Below, piece after piece: positions 47,412 to 59,291 of a DNA stretch of 64,000 bases. Source of the DNA: Linanthus parryae (lineage: Eukaryota > Streptophyta > Magnoliopsida > Ericales > Polemoniaceae); NCBI GenBank assembly GCA_023055425.1, contig JALGPY010000005.1:6597501-6661500 (forward strand), given 5' to 3'. Position numbers and translations under genes: made by a program. The number at the start of each line of letters is the position of its first letter. Position 1 is the first letter of the stretch. The notes below the pieces were generated by a model that worked only from the letters and a program-made list of their open reading frames with translations, was not told where the DNA came from and ran no database searches.

Positions 47412-48216
47412 GGGTCAATTCTTTAGTTATTTCTCATTTCAGATTTCGATTCAACTAATGATAAGTAAGACAGAGAGATACTGAGAATATTCCAACATAA
47501 AAGATTAGGAGCTACTTCAAAACTGCTATTCTGAAGCTAATAAAGGTAGGGGAAATATAGTTTTCACATTTACTGTAATTACGATCTATACATGATTATC
47601 TGCTTATATGTTGATTGTTAAGTTATTGTTTGTTATTCGCATGAAGTATAAAGCATGATAATTATGTGATTCGTGATCGATGTTACAGTTTAATTGATTG
47701 TTATATTTATAGGCCAATGGTTAGGCGGTACCTTCTGGGCTTTTTGCTCACGCTAACATATTTACAGGTACCGGATTGGATTGATCGGAGACTATAGACG
47801 GATTATATTTATAGCGTTTCCGAATTAATTGTAATATTTGTTAAGATTCTTTTATTTGATAATTATAAACGGTATTGATCAATTGAATAAGAAAATGACG
47901 CTTTCACTCAAAATTGAAAATGGTTGTATATTTCTAAGCTTTCGCTATTTTTATCGAAAAGTGATATGGTTCGTATTTCTGTCTAGGCCGAAAAACACGT
48001 GTTTTACTCTGATAAATTCGTAATCAACTTAAAGCGAAAGAAAGGTCGGGCGTGACAGGGCTGGTTGGTGCCGCTGTTCTACTTCTTCTGTCGGACCAAG
48101 AGCAGCGGGGAGAGAGAGATGGAGACGTGCAGATAGGGACATGAGAGTGATTGCAGAGAGGCCAGAGAGAGGGACGATGATGGATGGTGGGTTTTTTTAC
48201 TCAATTTACTACAATT

Positions 48217-48278
<62 letters not shown>
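48217..48278. repeat. (GA)n microsatellite, about 60 bp
   Basis: About 29 GA units, uninterrupted. Confidence 0.98.
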
Positions 48279-48279
<1 letters not shown>

Positions 48280-48280
<1 letters not shown>

Positions 48281-49170
48281 CGATGATGAAGATTGAAGGG
48301 GAAGATACAGAATTGAATTATGTACGTGAATTGGAAGATTTTGAACAAGGGAATCCGTGAATTGAACAAGAAATTACGTCAGATTGATTTTGAGTGTAAT
48401 TTTTACACTTAACTTAGGTAAACGACATTTATTACCCCTAAATTAGGTTAAAGATACTTATTACCCCCAATTTAGGTAAAAGACAATAATTTTTTAGGTA
48501 AAAGTCACAAATAACCCCAAAGCCTTAATAACAATGATAATAAACCCCAGAAGTTATACTAAAGTCACAAAAATACCCGTGGCCACAAAACGGTGTATTT
48601 CATCATCCCCTCTTAAAGAGAGCTTCGTCTCGAAGCTTAAACCAAATTTTCCACTATAGGGTATATCTACTAAATGCAAGCTTAAAGTCATGTATGATGT
48701 GCAATATACTATAAGGAGCATTGATAATGATGTATTAAAAACCGAAGGGTTACAAGATATGTCTGAAAAGAAGATGAAATTACTTTCCTCCTCTCACGGA
48801 TTGATTATTTTGACGAGTGGTCCATTTTGTTCATTGATAGAGGCGGGAATAAGCTTGCCCATACAATAGCGGTCTCTCGAAACAATTCAATGTAGCGTTA
48901 GAATGGAATTTTTATTTTCCATTTTCGATACTAGAATTAACTCAGAAGGATGTAACAGTTGGGTCTTCTCTTCCGCCGCTTCAAAGTTTATTTTCCCCTA
49001 GAAAAAGGATTAAATACATGTCACACGGAACAGACAGACATTAAACTTTCTTGGATAATAGATTACAAAATTTAGAAAATAAGTCGGATCCTACACGTAG
49101 CCATCGAGTCCCCCGTATCCAGTACCACTCAATCTCTGCTCTTTCTACCGAAACTGTTTTTTGACTCGTA
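48280..49170. other. Intergenic, nothing recognised
   Basis: 48395-48545 has three or four short repeats of the type CCTAAATTAGGTTAAAGA / AATTTAGGTAAAAGAC. 49081-49120 resembles the start of the inverted-repeat arm at 38944. Confidence 0.5.
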
Positions 49171-49173
49171 TCT

Positions 49174-49330
49174 GGGTCACTTTGACCGGGTGATTTGGAC
49201 AGCAAAATAATACGATTTTTTGATAATTTTTTCACCGTATTATAGAGCAATTTTTACTCTACAGCACCATGAAAAAAATAATCAAAAAATCGCATCAGTT
49301 TGCTATTCAAATCAACCGGTCAAAGTGACC
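49174..49330. mobile_element. Palindromic MITE, 'GGTCACTTTGACC' family, copy 5
   Basis: GGGTCACTTTGACCGGGTGA at the left; ACCGGTCAAAGTGACC at the right. The best preserved copy, able to fold into one long hairpin. Confidence 0.85.
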
Positions 49331-49409
49331 AAGTTTACCGTGGCAAAAGTCAAATTGGACAGAGAGAGTGGTAGAGTGGAGGCAAACAAAACCCAAATCA
49401 CACTAGAGA

Positions 49410-49790
49410 GTGGATGCAAAACCCCAATCACTGGATACGTGAGGAAGCTTGCCGTTTCCTCGACGACAGAGGGCAACGAACCCAATCGGCAACGTTGACG
49501 GAGATCTTTCTTCACTCGCATTGTGCAGCGATCGATACCTTCCGAGATTGGAAGGAAAAAACTCCGGATTGATCACAAATCACGGGTTAGTATCTCTGTC
49601 CGCGATTGTTTGAAATTGAATCGTTCCTTAACTTACTTCCATGAACAATTTGATCGCTGTCGATGGTTATGGATGAATAAGAATTGGGGGAAGCTATTCT
49701 CACTGTGTTTGGTATGACATCAATTAGGTTTCTCATGATTGAGAGCCCTAATTTTACAACATTTGGGAAGAGACAGTTCTAATTGATGCA
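49410..49790. repeat. Second copy of the sequence at 41855-42220
   Basis: Same blocks in the same order as the first copy. No gene recognised in either copy. It directly follows a palindromic MITE (49174-49330). Confidence 0.75.
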
Positions 49791-50386
49791 TTCATGATGT
49801 CCACTGATGATAATGTTACTTATGCTGTTAATTTGTTTCTGCCATTCCACTACAGTTGTGCTTCTTGTTGGAAAATCAGCAAACATTAACAGCTTCTTGC
49901 TTCGAAATTTCCCATTTCATGTTTCTTTCATATGTTAATGTTATATTGAACATCTGATAGGAATAGGCCCAATTGGAGGTGAACATGCATAAAATTTAAC
50001 GGAAAACATAAAAATTATTTACCATATCGAAGTAGCTAAACACAACTATATACTACATCAGAAACCATTTCGTTTATTTTGATTATAACCAAAGAATACT
50101 AATGGATTTACAGAATGTAATGGATGTCCTTAACTTTCGTTTCCTTCATCAGTCTGAATGCAGAAAGTTGTCCCTTCTACATCCTTCGACTTCACAATTG
50201 ATCTCATCGTGAGATTTACCGAGCTCAATCCCTGAGCCTTTGTTGGTTTTTTTACTGCGCTTATGGGAGCACATCACTCGCTCATTGTGGGGCTTTTGAG
50301 CAAGTCTCTCTAAACGCCAATCCCACTCAACCTTCATTAGTTTGCTGCTTATGATGGCGACAGTCATGTTTGTGCTCAATTTATAC

Positions 50387-53300
50387 TTACCTCCAAACTT
50401 GAAAGTAGCTGAGGAACGGCGTGTCTGAAACGGGTATGAACTTCACGAAGTAACCGATTGGCCACGACACTGCGGCGATGGCAGTGCAAACCACCCACTG
50501 CAACCAGTTCAACCTCACCGTATCTGCAAATTTCTTTAAAAACTCCACCATCACAATCTGGAGAACAATGGTTACTCCTACAATGCCGATGAACAGCCTA
50601 TTCTTGTGAAGCCCTTCGAAAACATTCCTCTTCTCCAGCTTCCTCGCATTGAATTCATTAAACACTTGACACAATACAAAAGTATTGAATATCAGGGTGT
50701 TTTTTACCGCTTCACTGACATTGAAGATTGACTTGCCTCTGAACTGCAGGATCAGAAGAATGGTTATCTGATATAGAGCTTGAGCCAGAAGGTTCCTCCA
50801 CATGACATTTGTTATGAGTGGTTCTGTTCTACCCACCGGCGGCTTATTCATCAGCTCATCGTTCGGTCTCTCAGTTGCTAGAGCCAGAGCACCAAGAGTG
50901 TCCATAATGAGGTTTACCCACAACAGTTGTACCGCCGTCAGAGGAACTTCGCCGGCGGAGACCGCCGCAATGAAGTTGATCACCAGCGCCGCGACATTTA
51001 CAGTGAGTTGAAACTGAATAAACTTCTGAATATTGTTGTATACGCATCTCCCCCACCTCAAAACTGTTGCCACAGAAGCAAAGTCATCGTCCAAAATGAC
51101 TATATCTGAGCTCTCTTTAGCGACCTCAGTGCCTTGGATGCCCATTGAAAGCCCCACATCGGCTTCTTTCAGTGCAGGCGCGTCGTTTGTGCCGTCTCCA
51201 GTGACTGCAACGACGTGTCCCTTCTGTTTCAGGCACTGCACCATAAGAAGTTTGTCAAAAGGCGAAGATCTAGCCATAACTCTGATATGATCAACCTTCT
51301 GCATTCGTTCTTCATCTGTGTAGTTTCTGAACTCGATCCCTTCAACCACTTCTCCACTGGTAGTTCTTTGATCTGGACCGAGTATTCCGCACTCTGTGGC
51401 TATAGCTTTTGCTGTAAATACATTGTCGCCGGTGATCATTATGATATCAACTCCTGCAGATCGGCAGATTTCAATTGCCTTTTTTGCCCCTGGCCTACAG
51501 GGATCTTTCAGTCCAACTATCCCTAACAGGGTCAGTTCATTCTCCGGAAGCTTGTGGTGGGATTTGCTGCCTTCAACGTACTCCATCTCTTCCTCTGAGA
51601 CCTGCGTGTAAGCGAAAGCTATGCAGCGGAGGCTACTTGCGGCCATTCCTTGGATTATCTTTTCAAACTGCTTCCTTTCCTCTTCATCCATCGACTTGAC
51701 GCTTCCATTATCAGTATAATACTCCGTGCACATTGCTAGTATCATCTCTGCAGCACCTTTCCAGTGAACATGAATAGACTTATCATCCTTCTTCCTCACC
51801 AGGGCACCACTTCGTTTCTTCTCAGAATTGAAGGTTTCGACATCTAGAATCGTATTAGTTTGTTTCAGATTCTCCATGTCCATACCGAGTTCTAGAACAG
51901 CCCAAGAGAGGATCGCTTTCTCAGTTGGACTACCAAAGAATTCAGGAACAGTTTCGCCGGAATCTGGTTTATAAACACTCCCCGTAGTGTTCAACCCAAC
52001 TCCTTCGTGGAACAATTCAAGTATATTCTCGGCAACTATAACGTTTTCTGCTATCTCTTCCTTTCCTAGCCAAAACTTGGTAACTTTCATTTGATTCATG
52101 GTTAATGTTCCTGTTTTGTCTGTACAGATGACTGTGGCTGATCCCATGGTTTCGCAAGCTGAGAGCTTGCGAACCATCGCCTGATCCGCCATCATTCTCT
52201 TCATTGAGTAAGCGAGAGTGAGCGTCACCGCCAACGGAAGACCTTCGGGAATCGCCACCACCACGATGGTGACCGCGGCGGCGACGATCCGAACGACAGA
52301 ATTGAACACCTCGTTCGTTTCTGTCTTACTGGTATATTCCCTTTTCCCTTCTTCATCTTCGGTGTTACCGGTGAAGTATCGAATTAACATAACCGCAAGA
52401 ACTAGAAAAGCAACAGCAAGACCAACCTTTCCGATCGAAGATGTCAGTTTATCTAACCGGGCCTGTAACGGTGTCCGCTCGTCGGACCCTCCCGTTATGG
52501 AGCTCATCATCTCTCCCCAGGCGGTGTTCATCCCTACGGACGTCACCACCATCTCGCCGTACCCGTCGGCAACTTTCGAACCCGACAGGAGAAACGGGTT
52601 TCGGTCGCCGTCGACCTCCACATGGTCGCTCTCTCCGGTCATGCTCGATTCGTCCATCTGAAGAGAATGACCGCGGAGGACGACCCCGTCGGCGGGTATC
52701 TGATCGCCGATCGTCAGATTCACGACGTCGCCGACCACCACGTCGAATATCGAGATCTTCTGACGCCTCCCGGCTCTGACGACGTCGATTTTGATATTAT
52801 CGCTTATTTTCGACAACTTATGAAACTGTCCCTCCTGTCTGAGGTTGCTGAGCGCGGACACGGCGACGACGAGGAAAACAGCGACGAATATGCTGCCACC
52901 TTCATACCAACCTTCGGCGGCTCCGTGCTCCTTGATGCCGAACCCGAGCGAAAGCGCTGCGCAGGCTAAGAGGATGAGGATCGTCGTGTCCTTGAACGCG
53001 TCCACGACGAAATGAACGAGTCCCTTTGGCGGCGGTTTCTTGTAAGTATTTGTACCGAATTTGTTCTTCCTCGTCCTTACGTCGTCGTCATCGCCTTGGA
53101 TTCCGTGTTCGGGATCCGTGTAGAGAGCTTTTGTTAAGCCGTTGACGCCTCCGTATCTTCGGAGCTCGTTCGCGTCTTTCTCCTTGGCCATCTTTTCGAG
53201 CTTTGGCTGGTCAATGCCCGGGAAGAAAGCATCATCTTCATCATCGTCTATCTTGAGCAAATGGTCGCGTGGGGGTGCAGTCGGCTCAATATCGACAGTG

Positions 53301-53593
53301 GCGTGATGAGGCGGAGGAGATTGAACGATGGTGGGTCCCGTCACGGGCACGATGTCCCTGACTAGGGAAAGCATGGCCCGCGAAGAGTATATGGCGGTGT
53401 AAGCTAACCGCCATCTTTTTTGGGCGACTACGCTTGACGTCGCCGCCTTCTTGCTTTCAGGTATTATATCTCTGTCGAGATGAATAGCGAAGTGGATGGC
53501 GGCGTACGCAATCCGCCACCTCTTCTGAGCTTTGCTGAAGGTGGCAGTGGTTACTGTATCGAGTAAGAGACCGTAATCGCCGCCCGATTCCAT
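50387..53593 (-). CDS. Autoinhibited plasma-membrane-type Ca2+-ATPase, ACA12/ACA13-like
   Basis: A 1068-residue P2B-type Ca2+ pump in one intronless exon, as in Arabidopsis ACA12 and ACA13. It exports cytosolic Ca2+ using ATP and is normally held off by an N-terminal calmodulin-binding domain. Seen: an N-terminal basic/aromatic region (residues about 22-83), an acidic linker, the actuator motif DESSMTGESD, the membrane-4 motif PEGLP, the phosphorylation site DKTGT with Asp492, the nucleotide-binding domain (KGAAEMIL), the hinge TGDGTNDAP at 798-806, and C-terminal membrane helices including NVAALVINF and LLWVNLIMDTLGALALATE. All catalytic motifs are intact. Odd point: the calmodulin-binding-like segment is present twice (residues 22-45 and 57-83). 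The ATG fits the family length and lies about 100 bp downstream of a TATA-like box. The exact paralogue among ACA12/ACA13 is not assigned. Confidence 0.95.
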   Translation of the reverse strand: MESGGDYGLLLDTVTTATFSKAQKRWRIAYAAIHFAIHLDRDIIPESKKAATSSVVAQKRWRLAYTAIYSSRAMLSLVRDIVPVTGPTIVQSPPPHHATVDIEPTAPPRDHLLKIDDDEDDAFFPGIDQPKLEKMAKEKDANELRRYGGVNGLTKALYTDPEHGIQGDDDDVRTRKNKFGTNTYKKPPPKGLVHFVVDAFKDTTILILLACAALSLGFGIKEHGAAEGWYEGGSIFVAVFLVVAVSALSNLRQEGQFHKLSKISDNIKIDVVRAGRRQKISIFDVVVGDVVNLTIGDQIPADGVVLRGHSLQMDESSMTGESDHVEVDGDRNPFLLSGSKVADGYGEMVVTSVGMNTAWGEMMSSITGGSDERTPLQARLDKLTSSIGKVGLAVAFLVLAVMLIRYFTGNTEDEEGKREYTSKTETNEVFNSVVRIVAAAVTIVVVAIPEGLPLAVTLTLAYSMKRMMADQAMVRKLSACETMGSATVICTDKTGTLTMNQMKVTKFWLGKEEIAENVIVAENILELFHEGVGLNTTGSVYKPDSGETVPEFFGSPTEKAILSWAVLELGMDMENLKQTNTILDVETFNSEKKRSGALVRKKDDKSIHVHWKGAAEMILAMCTEYYTDNGSVKSMDEEERKQFEKIIQGMAASSLRCIAFAYTQVSEEEMEYVEGSKSHHKLPENELTLLGIVGLKDPCRPGAKKAIEICRSAGVDIIMITGDNVFTAKAIATECGILGPDQRTTSGEVVEGIEFRNYTDEERMQKVDHIRVMARSSPFDKLLMVQCLKQKGHVVAVTGDGTNDAPALKEADVGLSMGIQGTEVAKESSDIVILDDDFASVATVLRWGRCVYNNIQKFIQFQLTVNVAALVINFIAAVSAGEVPLTAVQLLWVNLIMDTLGALALATERPNDELMNKPPVGRTEPLITNVMWRNLLAQALYQITILLILQFRGKSIFNVSEAVKNTLIFNTFVLCQVFNEFNARKLEKRNVFEGLHKNRLFIGIVGVTIVLQIVMVEFLKKFADTVRLNWLQWVVCTAIAAVSWPIGYFVKFIPVSDTPFLSYFQVWR

Positions 53594-53691
53594 TTTTGAC
53601 AGGGAAAGGAGAAGAGGAGCTGCTTAAAGGAAAAAAAAAAAAAAAAGTTATCCTTGGCAAAGCAGGAGACGACTTCTTTCTGGTAAGCACA

Positions 53692-53704
53692 ACTTATATA
53701 CTGT
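53692..53704 (-). promoter_or_regulatory. TATA-like box of the Ca2+-ATPase gene
   Basis: On the minus strand the sequence reads CAGTATATAAGTTG, a good plant TATA element about 100 bp upstream of the ATG at 53593. A 17-bp A-run at 53631-53647 (T-run on the gene strand) lies between them, in the presumed short leader. Confidence 0.45.
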
Positions 53705-53709
53705 TTTTT

Positions 53710-54796
53710 TTTGTGGAGTTTGGCAAAGCTGTTTTTTGACGACTTTTTGTATCAGGAAATGAGATTCTGACCCGTAAAAGAACCTCTATCGTATTTTTAT
53801 CTTTGATCGGATATATTTACAAATGGGTACCGAGGAATGGTATTTATATACGTTTATGTCATCTTATGGCAATGGATTTGAGTGTACGCTTCAATTAGTT
53901 TTAAATATTTGGATTTGAAACTGTCAATTTCTCACCGCAGTCTTTTTCCGATCATTCATATTGCTCTGAGCATTTCATTCAGTCGACTGTATATGCTTAG
54001 CTCTGAAGGAAGCATTTTCTATATTGGGTTATCAATGCCTCCCAAGTTCCTGGAAGGGTGTAATCAACAGTCGACATCAAACACTTTCAAAAAAGAAAAA
54101 GAAAAAAAACAGCCGACCTCGAACTTGGTTAGTAAAGTACAGTATTTTTTTTTTTTTTTTGAGAAAGTTAGTAAAGTACAGTTGTGAACATGGTAGGAGT
54201 TGGGAACTAAACTATGCACTCTGTGTCTGTACATAGTTTGTCGCCAACGTGCTAAGCGTGTAGTTTAGATAGATATTTTTGAGTCGGCAAACTTTCATTT
54301 TTACAGTCAATAAATCTAATTCTAGTCTACGTTTGGAAGTACTGTTTTCAAACGCAATAGTATTTGTTTTCAAAAAATATGTTTAGGAAACACATTTGGC
54401 GAGTGTTTAAAAACGAAAACAGAGGAAAAACATAATGTTTCTCGAACGCAGTCATACTCGGGTTTGGATGCTGGTTTCAGAATGAGCCTCCTTTTGAGCT
54501 CGCCAAAAACCTATTACTACTAATCATTTCAAAACATAGACTAGCCCCTTTGGTCAAACTGCTCCGGATAAAATATGCTCGAACACTGTTTGCTCAAACT
54601 TAAGTACAATATCGGTAGTAGACCGATGTGAGGGGATATTATTTTAGGCCGTTCTTTAATAATCCTTCTTACTTTTCAATCTTCTGCGGGAGCCAGAAAA
54701 GAGAAATGTATTTGCGACGATCAAGGACAAATAAGTGATTCTTGCTAAAAAGAAAGACAAAAATAGTGACAGCGACATGAAAGAAACGCATTCAGT
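53710..54796. other. Intergenic region upstream of the Ca2+-ATPase gene
   Basis: No gene seen. Contains T- and A-runs near 54090-54160 and a short local duplication (TTAGTAAAGTACAGT at 54128 and 54169). It probably includes the distal promoter. Confidence 0.5.
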
Positions 54797-55250
54797 ACAT
54801 GTTTGGTATCCTGAATTTTAATCAGTTTTGATTAAAATCAATTGGGATAAAATTAGTTTTTTTTATTAAAATCATTAACTTTATTTTAATAATTCAGTTT
54901 GTTACACTATTTTGTATAGAATTCTAATTAAAATCTGTTTCAGACGATGAATTTTTTAGTGCACCAGTAGAGCACCACATGGTGCTCTACTTCCAGTCAA
55001 AATGCACTACCTATACAAACTCTTTGTGGTTAACATTCACTTGTTGATTGTAGTACTAAAAAAATTCTCTTTAGACCAATAGTCTGCAAATCATCTAATC
55101 TCCAATTTTGTAAATTTTCTCATATTTTGCAGATTTTAAGTTCATACTTACCCAAAAACAGTAGAATTTTTAACAACTTTAGACTCTCAGCCAGCTTATT
55201 TTTCTCATTCCGTTTTTAGCTGATTATATGAATTTTCAATTGGTACCAAA
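54797..55250. mobile_element. MITE with GTTTGGTAYC ends
   Basis: Left ATGTTTGGTATCCTGAATTT, right (inverted) AGTTTGGTACCAATTGAAAA. The right half matches the start of the window (1-102), and the left end matches 62276 onward. Confidence 0.55.
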
Positions 55251-55936
55251 CTTTCCTTCAGTGTTTTCAAACAAGCTTTCGTAAACTACCTTAATACCAC
55301 TCCTCCATCACCGGTTCCGGACAATAAATACTTCTGGAGGAGCCAACACCAAGTACCACTTCGCATACAACAATCAAACACATCATGCGATTATTCAGCC
55401 TTTATGTGAAAGTTGAAATTAACAAACATAGGTAGAGCCGTCATTCGGCCTAGTAGTTGATGTGGAAAGAAGACTTTGGGATTAGTTTAAAGTCTTAGAT
55501 ATTTGTCTCCAATATGTTGGGAAGTTTCCCGGTAGTTTCCTGCAACTAACAAAAGCATCAAATGGTGTTGACACATCAATTTCAGGATTAGCGGAAAGTT
55601 GTCCATTTGCAGACTTCAGACTAACGTTTCCAACTCAACTACAAAGATAACCTTAACCAATTTGAGTTATCCTGTGAGCTCCCCAGTTCCACCTTGAAGT
55701 TGGATTCTATGAACTTGACAATAATCGAGCACTCGAAGACCGCTAGCCGAGTTCATTTCCGCGTCTTTTCTCGCGACATTCATGTCATCCCATTCTTTTT
55801 CTACATCCATAGTGCAAAAACGACACACCAAAACAAGCAAGAGTAACTTGCTTAAAACGCACGTAATTACACTTTTGCTGAGTACATACCGGGCGATGTC
55901 TCTTAGTCGATAGTCATAGACAAATTATCTCGAGAT

Positions 55937-56132
55937 CAGGGGAGGATTCGGGATTTCCACCCACTGGGGGCTAAACTTCAAACACATAACATGTTATTGT
56001 GAAAATATAAATAATTTAATTTGTGGGAGCTAAATTGCATTTAATAGAAATGATGTAGGGTGAAATCACAATTTCACAAACTTGGGTGGGGGCTTTAGCC
56101 CCCACAACTCAAAGGGTGGATCCGCGCCCATG
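55937..56132. mobile_element. MITE-like repeat, inverted copy of 25378-25570
   Basis: Starts CAGGGGAGGATTCGGGA and ends GGTGGATCCGCGCCCATG, which are inverted repeats; internal GGGGGCTAAA and TTTAGCCCCC pair. The flanks TCGAGATC and TCGAGACG may be a decayed duplication. Confidence 0.65.
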
Positions 56133-57421
56133 TCGAGACGTAGAGATCATTGAAGTGTATTTTAAGAATGTTGCAAGATAGGAAAATTCTCTAGCCAAAC
56201 AACGAGACTTCTGACTTCCTTGCAACACAATCAAAGAAGTAATTAAGTACGTACATGGGCGAATACAGAAATTTGATATGATGGGAGTTAGGAAGTTGCA
56301 ACAAAATAAGAGTAAGATCTTAATCTAAAGAAGTGAGTGGGGATTATAGTGCATATTTTCTAGAATTAAATTGAAGGAATGTCACAGAACAAAAGTAAAA
56401 CAATAATTTTAAAGAAAATAAGTGGGGGCTATAGCTACAATTTAACGGCTGAATTATTCGCTAGTTCGGAACACCGGTTACTGTTTCACAACAATTTCAG
56501 AAGTTCCTCGGCATTATAACTTCGTATCATCTACACCCATTAAAAAAATTACATAAGTGGCCAATTGTGCTCATATATTTTCACTAGTGTCCTTCATAAA
56601 AAAGTACAAATTTGATTAAAATGTAAAAGTATTACCACAATTCTTTTAAAATTATGTAAACATCCCAACACATATCACCTATGAGTGACGACTCCAACAG
56701 TTAGATTTTTTGTGGCTCTGCCATCGTTCATATATTTATCTCTTTCGCTTTCCCTAATCAATAAGTATAGTTGACTAATTCCACGACACGCGATGCTCCG
56801 CCTGTAAAATTCACCCTAGAAAGTTCTCATAAACAATTAACACTGAATTTTCCACCAAAAACATCATAATTACCTCAAGAAAACAAAAATAAAAGACCAC
56901 AGGGTAGTCAATATAAATATAGCCAGTTGCAGACATTGCAAGCCTTTTCCCCAACTTTAAAGCTCATGAAAAGCCAGACATCTCTGCATGACTTTGGCTT
57001 TATCACATTTCCAAACTCCATTTTCCAAAGGAATGTCTGGTTTTTCTAAAGCTAGAATCCTTTAACACTTTGTTTTTTTTTTTTTTGATCAGTTAACACT
57101 TTGTTTCATAAAACACGAAACGCACAGAAAACAGATGTAGGAAGTTGTTAGAACAACTCCATAGCGTGACATAAGGCGTGTGACAACTATCTAATGACAA
57201 GTCTTTGTTTATTTCGCCATGCAAGTTCTAAGAACATCACTTCAGCAGTATCATGTGGTGATCATATGTTTTAACACGCGTCACTCAAAAGAAAAATGAT
57301 TCAGAGACGTAGATTTCCAAAATAGAGAACTGAATCGCTACTTTTCCCCACAATTGACTAAGGCACCATACCATCTATGTCACATACACTTAGGTCAATC
57401 TTATCTCGTGGATGAGACATG
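56133..57421. other. Intergenic, nothing recognised
   Basis: AT-rich; a duplicated TTTAACACTTTG / GTTAACACTTTG flanks a T-run near 57061-57104. No coding pattern. Confidence 0.5.
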
Positions 57422-57637
57422 CAGCGGCGAACAAGAAAACTGAAACGGTCGGGGCAAAAAAAAAAACTAATGTAATTTTTAAATGTATTAGTGAAAAAAT
57501 GTGAACTCAACCGAAACATTTGTGTATTTGTTAAATAGAATATTTATCAAAAGTCATAATAATAGTGCCAAAAGTTGAATTTTGAAAAGTGAGGGGCGGC
57601 AATTTCCACCCCTTGCCTCTTAGTAGCCCCGCCACTG
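57422..57637. mobile_element. hAT-like MITE, diverged
   Basis: Ends CAGCGGCGAA and (inverted) CAGTGGCGGGGC. The flanks GAGACATG and AAGGCAAG agree at only five of eight positions, so the insertion is older than its neighbour at 57665. Confidence 0.6.
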
Positions 57638-57664
57638 AAGGCAAGTGAGGCCCAACAGGGTCAC

Positions 57665-57852
57665 CGTGGGCGGAGCTAGAGTGCGGCACGGTAAGGCACG
57701 TTGCCGCACCCTAATTTACAAAAGCAACACTATTACTCCTGTATTTTATAGAAACTTTCAATTGTACCCCGAGTAAATTTTGAAAATGCCTTATCTTTTT
57801 TTGAAAAGTACAATTGTTCCCCATTATTTGGTATTTCCTAGCTCCGCCCCTG
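57665..57852. mobile_element. hAT MITE, 188 bp, with 8-bp target duplication
   Basis: Ends CGTGGGCGGAGCTAG and (inverted) CAGGGGCGGAGCTAG, flanked by AGGGTCAC on both sides (57657-57664 and 57853-57860). No coding content. Confidence 0.92.
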
Positions 57853-57860
57853 AGGGTCAC

Positions 57861-59064
57861 TGTACCATATTTCTGAAATTTTAGCATCAGTACTCATATG
57901 ATAGCTAAAAATAATTATTTAACCCTTCAATTATCCTTGTTTGCTTAAGTACCCCTCCCTTCACTATTTCCTTTATCTGCCCATGAAGACAAGTAACGTC
58001 AACAACAACGTGCATCTACTGTGTTTATCCGGTACAGAACCAAACATGGTGCATGACACATTCCAATGTTTATCTTTAAATGTGGACATTGTATTGTTAG
58101 GGGAACTTCAGTGTCGCCTTCCAAAGAGAACACACACACACACTCAACAACTAGAAATTGAAAATGTCAGCTAAAACTGGGTCTTTCTTTAACACACAAG
58201 TATTCGTTTGCTATTAAAAGTTTTAGTTAACTAAAATTTTGAGAATGCAACATTTCACTGGTGAAATGTGAAGTTGATAATTAACCGGATTGTGCCCTGA
58301 TGTTCACACTTCTCATTTCCAGTAAAAGAGATTTTCAATCACCTACCGAACGAGTTACCTAGAACTTTATCACTGAACTGTCTTTTTAAAGCTTATGGAG
58401 TAAACTTCTTAAAGACTCGCCTCAAGGAAAACTGAAAGCAAGTTATGGAAGACTTGCTTGTCAGTTGTCAAACAAGGAGCTGCGATCACACCATTTTCAA
58501 GCACGAAAGTGAATATTCTACGTATATATGCTGCAGAAAGCATTCAGAAAGATTAGGCTCAATACTTTCAGATCACAAGTTAGCTGAAAAACCATACCAA
58601 AAACTAGGTTTAACAATACCTGGACAATGAAACCCAAGTATAGGTCCATAAAAATATTGGGAGGGCGGTGAAAGGGATAGAGGCTAGCCATATCCCGATT
58701 TTCAAGCCCGAATTGAATATCAACTTTGCAGCTGTTATTTAGGAGTTGTTATTCTAAATATCCAAACAGTTGAACTAGATGTCCCCATATTCAAACATAA
58801 TAAGGCAGGCCGAGTGGATACAAGTCATAGGAAGTTAAATCAAGCCCACCACATACACACTCGGCCTATTTTGAGCACAACAAAGACCACTATTCGCCAG
58901 TCCACAACGTGATTCTAACTTGGGCTATCCTAGCCCCAGGCCTGAGTAGTTCAGCGCCTCCCACACCACCTACACAAACTCCCACATTTGGGCTCAATTG
59001 GAATTATTAAGAATAAAAGGGAGAGACAATTTTAATAGTACTATTAACGGGGTTGACCTCCCAC
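57861..59064. other. Intergenic, nothing recognised
   Basis: Open frames at 57941-58174 and 58445-58630 have no protein-like features. Confidence 0.5.
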
Positions 59065-59291
59065 ATAGGGGCGGAGGTATTCAAAGACCAGGGATGACAC
59101 TCCCCCCCCACCCCCCTAAGTTTTTAGAAACTCAACTAGCATCTCTAATTTAATTTTGAGTATTTTTCTAGTGGTACTCTTTATTAACAGCATAAATGCG
59201 CCAGCTGGTTCGGAACCCTTACACTAGTGTCTATATTATTGACCTTACATAGAATTTTGCCCTAACTGTTTAAATCTTGGCTACGCCACTG
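59065..59291. mobile_element. hAT-like MITE, old
   Basis: Left TAGGGGCGGAGGTATTC, right (inverted) CAGTGGCGTAGCCAAG, both common plant hAT MITE ends. A C-rich run (CCCCCCCCAC) lies at 59102-59115. No matching flank. Confidence 0.5.

Noticed and set aside
47100..48057. LTR ending GGGCGTGACA after the G-box array
   Set aside because: The right end looks LTR-like, but I found no TG start with a matching 5-bp flank (GGGCT) on the left. Left as a possibility only.
52218..52969. Open frames on the + strand across the Ca2+-ATPase
   Set aside because: They lie opposite the conserved pump frame and have no family motif.
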